From an uncultured Erysipelotrichaceae bacterium (GTDB lineage: Bacteria > Bacillota_I > Bacilli_A > Erysipelotrichales > Erysipelotrichaceae): a stretch of 5,515 nt of DNA. Position numbers and translations under genes: made by a program. Positions 1 through 5,515 of the stretch are shown one piece after another; position 1 is the first letter of the stretch; each line of letters opens with the position of its first letter. Where the stretch lies: assembly GCA_902782955.1 (NCBI GenBank), contig CACZPD010000033.1, positions 1-5,515 of the forward strand, in the 5' to 3' direction. The notes beneath the pieces are model-generated. The model saw nothing but the letters and a program-made list of their open reading frames with translations. It ran no database searches and was not told the origin of the DNA.

Positions 1-1
1 G

Positions 2-391
<390 letters not shown>

Positions 392-403
392 TCAAAGTGA
401 GAC

Positions 404-438
404 AGGCAGGGAAATTCGTTCCTTGCCTTCTTTTTTTT
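404..438 (+). terminator. Rho-independent terminator of the GH1 gene
   Basis: A 10-bp stem pairs 404-413 with 419-428 (one G-T wobble at 409/423) around a 5-base loop, attcg. It is followed at once by a T-rich run (429-438, with eight Ts in a row). It starts 12 bases after the stop codon of the glucosidase, so it very likely separates that transcript from the ABC operon. The opposite strand lacks a T tract after the hairpin, so it should work in one direction only. Confidence 0.9.
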
Positions 439-472
439 ATGCATTGTCCTGCGTTTTTCCCTGTTCTTTTCT

Positions 473-478
473 TATAAT
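473..478 (+). promoter_or_regulatory. -10 box of the ABC exporter operon promoter
   Basis: A perfect TATAAT lies 28 bases upstream of the ATG at 506 and after the terminator. No good -35 box sits at 16-18 bases spacing: the candidate hexamers around 449-455 match TTGACA poorly. TTGTCC at 444-449 is closer to consensus but 23 bases away, which is too far. There is no TG of an extended -10. Transcription would start near 485, giving a leader of only about 20 bases. The promoter may be weak or need an activator; that is inference. Confidence 0.6.
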
Positions 479-493
479 GAATATATATTTGTC

Positions 494-499
494 AGGAGG
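494..499 (+). promoter_or_regulatory. Ribosome binding site of the first ABC gene
   Basis: A full AGGAGG lies 6 bases before the ATG at 506, which fixes this ATG as the start. The complementarity and spacing predict efficient initiation. Confidence 0.9.
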
Positions 500-505
500 A
501 TATTT

Positions 506-2680
506 ATGCGAAAAGCATTTCGATATCTGAAGCCTTTTGCGCTCTCTGTGCTTGCCGTGGTCTGCCTGGTATTCGCACAGGTGCAGCTGGAGCTTTCCCT
601 GCCGGATTATATGTCCGGCATCGTGACCTACGGCATCCAGTACAGCGGCATAAAGGAAACACTGCCGAAAGCAGTAACGGAAGATACCTATCAGAAAATG
701 AAGGTATGGATGACGGAAGAAGAGATTTCTCTTCCGGAAACAGCTTACCGGGAGATCAGCGCCGGGGATCCGGTTTATATTTCCCGCTATCCCGCCCTTT
801 CCGAAGGACCGGTCTATGTGCTGGAATCGGAAGAAAACAAGGATGTGCTGGAAAAAGCATTCCTGATCACTGCCATGCTGAAACAGCCGCAGATCCTGGA
901 AGCCATGAAAATGGAGAATGAAGACGCGCTGTACGCCGCGATAACCGAGCATCCGGAAATGAAGGAGCTGATCCTGAACGGCATCGATAAGCAGTTTGAA
1001 GGCTATACAGCCGAGAACCTGGACGGTGCCCGCCGCATGATGATCAAAAGCGAATATGCTGCCCTCGGCGTCAATGTGGAAAAACTGCAGAGCGGCTATA
1101 TCCTGAACGAGGGACTGATCATGCTGGGAATTGCCCTGCTTTGCTCCCTTACCGCTGCCCTGTCAGGCTATATTTCCTCGCGCACCGCGACCGGTGCCGC
1201 CCGGAATATGCGCCGGGATGTGTTTGCCAAGGTGGAGTCCTTTTCCAACGAGGAATTCTCACGGTTCTCCACAGCTTCCCTCATCACGCGTACGACCAAC
1301 GATATCCAGCAGGTCCAGCAGCTCATGAACATGATGCTGAGGATCGTGCTGTTCGCGCCGTTCATGGGACTGACCTCCCTGTTCAAAGTCCTGCGCTACC
1401 GTGAGCTTGCCGGGATCCTCGGCTGGGTGATCCTGATCATCCTCGTCCTGATGGTGATCATCCTTTATTTCACCATGCCGCGGTTCCGCATCGTCCAGCA
1501 GATGGTGGACCGTCTGAACCTGGTCACCCGCGAACAGCTGGGCGGCATGCTGGTAATACGCGCGTTCAATAATCAGAAAACAGAAGAAAAACGCTTTGAT
1601 GAAGTCAACACGGATCTCACAAAACTGAATATCTTCCTGAACCGTGTCATGGCGGTCATCTCACCGCTCATGTCGCTGCTGATGAGTTCCGTTTCGGTCG
1701 TGATCATCTGGGTAGGCGCTTCCCATATCGATATGGGCACCATGCAGATCGGCGACATGCTCGCCTTCCTGCAGTACGCCATCCATGTCCTGATGTCCTT
1801 CATGATCGTAGCCATGATCTTCATCATGATCCCGCGTTCCGCTGTCTCTGCCGGCCGTATCTTTGAAGTGCTGGAAACAGAACCGGCGATCCGTGATCCC
1901 GAACATCCGGAACACCTGCCGGAAGAAAACCGCACCATTACATTTGACCACGTCTGTTTCCGCTATCCGAACGCGGAACAGGATGTCCTGCATGATATCA
2001 GCTTTACCGCCTCACCCGGCGAGACTGTCGCCATGATCGGCTCCACCGGGTCCGGCAAATCCACCCTGATCAACCTGATCCCGCGCTTCTTTGACGTCAC
2101 GGAAGGTTCCATCCGTTTCGGTGATACCGATATCCGGAATGTCACCCAGCATGAACTGCGTCAGAAGATCGGCTATGTACCGCAGAAAGGCGTTCTATTC
2201 TCCGGCACCGTGGATGAGAATCTGCGCTATGCGGATGAGAATGCCACAGAAGAGACCCTGCAGAATGCCCTCGAGGTATCGCAGGCGGAGGAATTCGTTT
2301 CCCAGCTGCCGGAAGGCAGGAATGAGATGATCTCCCAGGGCGGCACCAACGTATCCGGCGGACAGAAACAGAGACTTTCCATTGCCCGGGCTTTAAGCAA
2401 AAAGTCCCAGGTCTATATCTTTGATGACACATTCAGCGCCCTGGATTACCAGACAGACGCAAAACTGCGGGAAGCGCTGAACCGGATGATCCGGAAGACC
2501 GGGGCCACGGTATTCATCGTTGCCCAGCGCATCAGTACGATCATGCACGCGGACAAGATCATCGTCCTGGATGAAGGCAAGGTTGCCGGCATAGGCACAC
2601 ATAAGGAACTGCTCGCAGGCTGCGGCGTCTATCAGGAGATCGCAGGCTCCCAGCTGAGCCGGGAGGAACTGGGCTTATGA
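506..2680 (+). CDS. Heterodimeric ABC exporter subunit with degenerate ATP site and large extracellular insert (BmrC/LmrC/TM287-like)
   Basis: This 724-residue protein fuses an ABC exporter membrane domain to an ATPase domain. The start is set by the AGGAGG at 494-499. Probable membrane helices lie near residues 11-30, 203-223, 275-294, 302-323, 383-404 and 417-443. The ATPase domain spans about 478-715: A-loop Y487, Walker A GSTGSGKST (512-520), Q-loop Q560, signature VSGGQ (616-620), Walker B VYIFDD (636-641), D-loop SALD (644-647). The catalytic Walker B Glu is Asp641 and the switch His is Gln674. Both changes are typical of the degenerate subunit in TM287/288, BmrCD, LmrCD and EfrAB, so this half should bind ATP but hydrolyse it poorly with its own Walker B. 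Between helices 1 and 2 lie about 150 extra residues (roughly 45-200) without Cys; most relatives have about 580-600 residues in all. It overlaps the next gene by ATGA. The likely role is export of drugs, lipids or peptides; the substrate is unknown. Confidence 0.95.
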   Translation: MRKAFRYLKPFALSVLAVVCLVFAQVQLELSLPDYMSGIVTYGIQYSGIKETLPKAVTEDTYQKMKVWMTEEEISLPETAYREISAGDPVYISRYPALSEGPVYVLESEENKDVLEKAFLITAMLKQPQILEAMKMENEDALYAAITEHPEMKELILNGIDKQFEGYTAENLDGARRMMIKSEYAALGVNVEKLQSGYILNEGLIMLGIALLCSLTAALSGYISSRTATGAARNMRRDVFAKVESFSNEEFSRFSTASLITRTTNDIQQVQQLMNMMLRIVLFAPFMGLTSLFKVLRYRELAGILGWVILIILVLMVIILYFTMPRFRIVQQMVDRLNLVTREQLGGMLVIRAFNNQKTEEKRFDEVNTDLTKLNIFLNRVMAVISPLMSLLMSSVSVVIIWVGASHIDMGTMQIGDMLAFLQYAIHVLMSFMIVAMIFIMIPRSAVSAGRIFEVLETEPAIRDPEHPEHLPEENRTITFDHVCFRYPNAEQDVLHDISFTASPGETVAMIGSTGSGKSTLINLIPRFFDVTEGSIRFGDTDIRNVTQHELRQKIGYVPQKGVLFSGTVDENLRYADENATEETLQNALEVSQAEEFVSQLPEGRNEMISQGGTNVSGGQKQRLSIARALSKKSQVYIFDDTFSALDYQTDAKLREALNRMIRKTGATVFIVAQRISTIMHADKIIVLDEGKVAGIGTHKELLAGCGVYQEIAGSQLSREELGL
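2661..2667 (+). promoter_or_regulatory. Ribosome binding site of the second ABC gene, inside the end of the first
   Basis: GGGAGGA lies within the last codons of the upstream gene, 9 bases before the ATG at 2677. Together with the ATGA stop/start overlap (2677-2680) it suggests translational coupling, which would help make the two subunits in equal amounts. It also picks this ATG as the start. Confidence 0.75.
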
Positions 2681-4536
2681 GCGAGAGGAAAAGACCAAAG
2701 ACCGGCATGCGTGTCAGACCGGGCATGATGGCCGGCGAAAAAGCCAGGAATGTCAAGGGCACTGTACGCCAGCTGGTACGCTATATGCGTCCGTATTACC
2801 TGCAGACACTGATCATCATTATCTTCGCGGCAGGTGCCACCGTATTTACCATCATCGGTCCCAAGATCATGGGAAGCGCGACGACCAAGCTTGCGGAAGG
2901 CCTGATGGCCAAGTATTCCGGCAGGGGCGGGATCGACTTCGACGCGATCCACAAGATCCTGCTGACCCTGCTTACCATCTATCTGGCTTCCGCATTCCTC
3001 AACTATCTGCAGCACTGGATGATGTCCGGTGTCACGCAGAAGATCACATATCGTCTCCGTAAGGAGATCTCGGAAAAGATCAACCGCCTGCCGCTGAAGT
3101 ATTTTGATACACAGACACACGGCGAAGTGCTTTCCCGCATCACCAATGACGTTGACGTTGTTTCCCAGTCACTGAACCAGTCAGTCCAGCAGATCTTTAC
3201 TTCGCTGGTCACGATCATCGGTATCCTGTACATGATGATCAGCATCTCCTGGCAGCTGACCCTGATGGCGCTGATCATCGTGCCGCTGTCCGGCATGGCC
3301 GCAGCCCTGATCGTGCAGAACAGCCAGAAGTACTTCAAGGCACAGCAGGATACACTGGGCAATGTCAACGGACATATCGAAGAGATGTACGGCGGACATA
3401 TCGTCATGAAAGCCTTCAACGGCGAAGAAAAGAGCATCCGGGAATTTGATGAGCTCAATGAAAGACTGTACCAGTCCGCATGGAAGGCACAGTTTATGAG
3501 CGGAATCATGCAGCCGATCACAAACTTCATCGGCAATCTCGGCTACGTAGGATGCTGCGTACTGGGCGGCTGGCTTGCTGTCCACAACGGGCTCTCCATC
3601 GGCAACATCCAGGCATTTATTACCTATGTGCGGAATTTCAACCAGCCGATCACCCAGACTGCACAGATCATGAATATCCTGCAGGCAACGATCGCCGCTG
3701 CCGAACGTGTGTTCGAATTCCTCAACGAACCGGAAGAGATCCCGGATCCGGCAGAACCGCTGTCCGTACGGAACGAGGCAGGCGAACTTGCCGTCAAAGG
3801 AAATGTTACATTTGACCATGTCCACTTCGGCTATGATCCCGAGAAGATCATCATCCATGATTTCTCAGCGTATATTGCCCGCGGTTCGCAGGTCGCCATC
3901 GTCGGGCCTACCGGTGCCGGCAAAACGACGATCGTCAAGCTGCTCATGCGCTTCTATGAGCTGAACGGCGGCGCGATCTATGTGGACGGCAAGGATATCT
4001 CAAAACTGAAACGGAACGACCTGCGTGACTGCTTCGGCATGGTACTGCAGGATGCCTGGCTGCACAGCGGTACGATCATGGAAAACATCCGCTACGGACG
4101 CAAGGACGCAACGGATGAAGAAGTCGTCAAAGCCGCCAACGATGCCTATGTGGATCATTTCATCCGCACACTGGAGAATGGCTACAACACCGTGATCAAC
4201 GAGGAATCCACGAATATCTCGCAGGGTCAGAAACAGCTTCTGACCATAGCACGCGCCTTCCTGTCGGATCCGCGCATCCTGATCCTGGATGAAGCGACTT
4301 CCTCAGTCGATACCCGTACGGAGATCCTGATCCAGAAAGGCATGGAAAACCTCATGAAAGGAAGGACTTCCTTCGTGATCGCCCACCGTCTTTCCACGAT
4401 CCGCAATGCCGATATGATCCTGTGCATGGATCATGGCGATATCGTCGAGATCGGCAGCCATGAGGAACTGCTCGCAAAGAACGGCTTCTATGCGAAGCTG
4501 TACAATGCCCAGTTCGAGCAGCCGGAACTTGTTTAA
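2677..4536 (+). CDS. Heterodimeric ABC exporter subunit with catalytic ATP site (BmrD/LmrD/TM288-like)
   Basis: This 619-residue membrane-ATPase half-transporter is the partner of the upstream gene. Its first 35 residues form a basic cytoplasmic tail with an RPGMMAGEKA stretch, a type of N-terminus I recall from this subfamily. Probable helices lie near 42-62, 93-112, 170-189, 192-212, 280-302 and 308-335. The ATPase domain spans about 375-610: A-loop Y386, Walker A GPTGAGKTT (410-418), Q-loop Q458, Walker B ILILDE (534-539) with catalytic E539, D-loop SSVD (542-545) and switch H570. The signature is ISQGQ (514-518) instead of LSGGQ. In the dimer, this non-standard signature faces the degenerate Walker site of the partner, while this subunit's own Walker motifs face the partner's intact VSGGQ, giving one working ATP site. 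Size and order fit the family. Together they should form a multidrug-type exporter in the cytoplasmic membrane; the cargo cannot be read from sequence. Confidence 0.95.
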   Translation: MSERKRPKTGMRVRPGMMAGEKARNVKGTVRQLVRYMRPYYLQTLIIIIFAAGATVFTIIGPKIMGSATTKLAEGLMAKYSGRGGIDFDAIHKILLTLLTIYLASAFLNYLQHWMMSGVTQKITYRLRKEISEKINRLPLKYFDTQTHGEVLSRITNDVDVVSQSLNQSVQQIFTSLVTIIGILYMMISISWQLTLMALIIVPLSGMAAALIVQNSQKYFKAQQDTLGNVNGHIEEMYGGHIVMKAFNGEEKSIREFDELNERLYQSAWKAQFMSGIMQPITNFIGNLGYVGCCVLGGWLAVHNGLSIGNIQAFITYVRNFNQPITQTAQIMNILQATIAAAERVFEFLNEPEEIPDPAEPLSVRNEAGELAVKGNVTFDHVHFGYDPEKIIIHDFSAYIARGSQVAIVGPTGAGKTTIVKLLMRFYELNGGAIYVDGKDISKLKRNDLRDCFGMVLQDAWLHSGTIMENIRYGRKDATDEEVVKAANDAYVDHFIRTLENGYNTVINEESTNISQGQKQLLTIARAFLSDPRILILDEATSSVDTRTEILIQKGMENLMKGRTSFVIAHRLSTIRNADMILCMDHGDIVEIGSHEELLAKNGFYAKLYNAQFEQPELV

Positions 4537-4546
4537 AACATACATT

Positions 4547-4574
4547 TTGGAGTTCGATAAAATCGTTCTATAAT
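4547..4574 (+). promoter_or_regulatory. Candidate promoter of the DUF4003 gene, very close to its start codon
   Basis: TTGGAG (4547-4552, three of six consensus bases, TTG intact) and a perfect TATAAT (4569-4574) are 16 bases apart. The -10 ends 6 bases before the ATG at 4581, so transcription should begin at or within a few bases of that ATG. The 44-base gap after the ABC operon holds no convincing terminator, so read-through from the operon is also possible. Confidence 0.55.
4551..4569 (+). repeat. Imperfect inverted repeat between the -35 and -10 boxes
   Basis: AGTTCGAT and ATCGTTCT flank a 3-base AAA centre. Six of eight positions pair; the inner CGAT/ATCG pairs fully. It covers the promoter spacer almost exactly, which is where a repressor operator could lie. 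It is short and imperfect and may be chance; no regulator gene is in the window. Confidence 0.2.
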
Positions 4575-4580
4575 AGTCTC

Positions 4581-5515
4581 ATGAAAAAAGATCTTAAAGT
4601 TATTTGTGATGAATTTCTGGTCTACCAGGATATGGTCAAAGACCAGTATTTCGGCGGCTACCGGACCGTATACCCGGTATGTGCCTACATCTATCTCGCA
4701 AAGCGGGAAGTTCCGAATCTGGATTTTCTGCGCTACTGCAAATCTCTGATGAAAAAGGAATTCGGTGCGTTTTCCTCATTCCGTTCCTACGGGGAAAAGA
4801 TCTTTACCGTACTCCTGGCAATTGATCCGGAACCGGAAAGAAAGCTTGCCCTGTCGCTGGCAGCCTACCAGTTCCTGCGTACACGCTTCCACGGCAGCGC
4901 GTTCCTGCCCCTTCTGGCATTGTGGATGACGGACAACGTCGTAACGGATGACTATGTTGTCATAGCGGAAAAGACAAATACCATCTACCGCATGATGAAT
5001 GACGAGCATTTCTTCCTGACCACCTCGGAAGATGTGCCGTTTGCCGGACTCCTGGCCATGACCGATCGGGACGAGCCCGCGATCATCCGTGAGATGGAAT
5101 ATATCTTCGACCGGCTGAACAAGCGCTTCCCGTTTCATAAGAACGCCATGCAGACACTGAGCCAGGCACTGACATTATGTTACGGGGATCCGGATGAGAA
5201 GTGCGACAACCTGTTCTCCCTGTATTCCAAGCTGGAGAATAAAGGCATCCGCTACAGCAAGTCCTATGAGATCGCCATCCTCGGCATCCTGGCCAACATC
5301 GGCATCGACCACGGCATGATCCTGCGTGATTTCTCGGAAGTTGACAAATACCTTGCCAAGCAGGGCGGATACGGGTTCCTCGGCTTCGGAAAAAGAAGCC
5401 GCTACATGCACACCGTCATGATCCTGATGTCCTACCATATGGCCAACAACATCGAAGCAGTCAATGCCGTTATCCTGGTTGCCCTTCTGGAGATCCAGGA
5501 ATCACAGCAGGCTGC
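4581..5515 (+). CDS. DUF4003 family protein of unknown function, 3' end outside window
   Basis: The reading frame is open from ATG 4581 to the right edge (311 codons, no stop). Only a short C-terminal piece is probably missing, as I recall family members being a little over 300 residues. The protein looks like DUF4003: the N-terminus MKKDLKVICDEF with VYPVCAYIYLA (30-40), a FGAFSSFRS stretch (61-69), LTTSEDVPFAGLLAMTD (146-162), NAMQTLSQALTL (188-199) and GYGFLGFGKRSRYMH (263-277) are the conserved-looking blocks. This match is from memory, not a search. It looks soluble and mostly helical, with no signal peptide, no clear membrane helix and no recognisable catalytic motif. Repeated helix pairs ending in small-residue LLA/ILA segments (155-159, 230-238) suggest a helical-repeat fold, which is inference. 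The start agrees with the family N-terminus but has no Shine-Dalgarno sequence; the nearest GGAG (4549-4552) is 28 bases away. Whether it acts with the exporter is unknown. Confidence 0.8.
   Translation, partial: MKKDLKVICDEFLVYQDMVKDQYFGGYRTVYPVCAYIYLAKREVPNLDFLRYCKSLMKKEFGAFSSFRSYGEKIFTVLLAIDPEPERKLALSLAAYQFLRTRFHGSAFLPLLALWMTDNVVTDDYVVIAEKTNTIYRMMNDEHFFLTTSEDVPFAGLLAMTDRDEPAIIREMEYIFDRLNKRFPFHKNAMQTLSQALTLCYGDPDEKCDNLFSLYSKLENKGIRYSKSYEIAILGILANIGIDHGMILRDFSEVDKYLAKQGGYGFLGFGKRSRYMHTVMILMSYHMANNIEAVNAVILVALLEIQESQQA

Noticed and set aside
636..2680. Decay of the first ABC gene, suggested by missing catalytic Walker B Glu and switch His.
   Set aside because: The frame is intact over 724 codons and the substitutions match the normal degenerate subunit of heterodimeric exporters.
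3181..3858. Long reading frame on the - strand (225 codons) inside the second ABC gene, and others such as 437-952 and 2632-3120 on the - strand.
   Set aside because: They lie antisense to well-supported ABC coding sequence, have no recognisable protein motifs or ribosome binding sites, and are explained by the codon use of the real genes.
2604..4476. Near-identical stretch GGAACTGCTCGCA near the 3' ends of both ABC genes, which could look like a direct repeat.
   Set aside because: It encodes the same conserved HKELLA/HEELLA segment after the switch loop in two paralogous ATPase domains, so it reflects homology, not a mobile or recombination repeat.
4776..5438. Two - strand frames (4776-5138 and 5175-5438) on the right side of the window.
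   Set aside because: They are shadows of the + strand DUF4003 gene, which is open throughout and has conserved-looking blocks.

Overview
The window reads as ordinary chromosomal sequence from a low-to-mid GC Gram-positive bacterium (Firmicutes/Bacillota, plausibly Erysipelotrichia or Clostridia). The grounds are consensus TATAAT -10 boxes, a strong AGGAGG ribosome binding site, a T-rich intrinsic terminator, a PTS-type 6-phospho-beta-glucosidase, a TM287/288-like exporter pair and a DUF4003 gene, a family I associate with Firmicutes. The species call is inference. All genes lie on the + strand; I saw no RNA genes, CRISPR, insertion sequences or phage parts.

Layout. Positions 2-391 are the last 129 codons of a glycoside hydrolase family 1 enzyme. 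A strong terminator (404-438) ends that transcript. A TATAAT box (473-478) and a textbook ribosome binding site (494-499) then start a two-gene operon. Its genes (506-2680 and 2677-4536) overlap by an ATGA and encode the two halves of a heterodimeric ABC exporter. After 44 bases, a gene at 4581 runs off the right edge and encodes a DUF4003 protein of unknown function.

How the genes work together. The ABC proteins complement each other. The first has a degenerate Walker B (Asp for the catalytic Glu), a Gln for the H-loop His and an intact VSGGQ signature. The second has a normal Walker B Glu and H-loop His but an ISQGQ signature. Across the dimer this makes one competent and one degenerate ATP site, as in TM287/288, BmrCD, LmrCD and EfrAB. 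The first subunit also carries an insert of about 150 residues between its first two membrane helices, predicted to lie outside the cell. The beta-glucosidase is separated by a terminator and probably unrelated in function.

Most worth a second look: the extracellular insert in the first exporter subunit, and the DUF4003 gene, whose TATAAT ends only 6 bases before its ATG with no Shine-Dalgarno sequence, so its mRNA may be leaderless. I found no clear sign of a wholly new system; the gene families here are known, though the insert and DUF4003 lack an assigned function.
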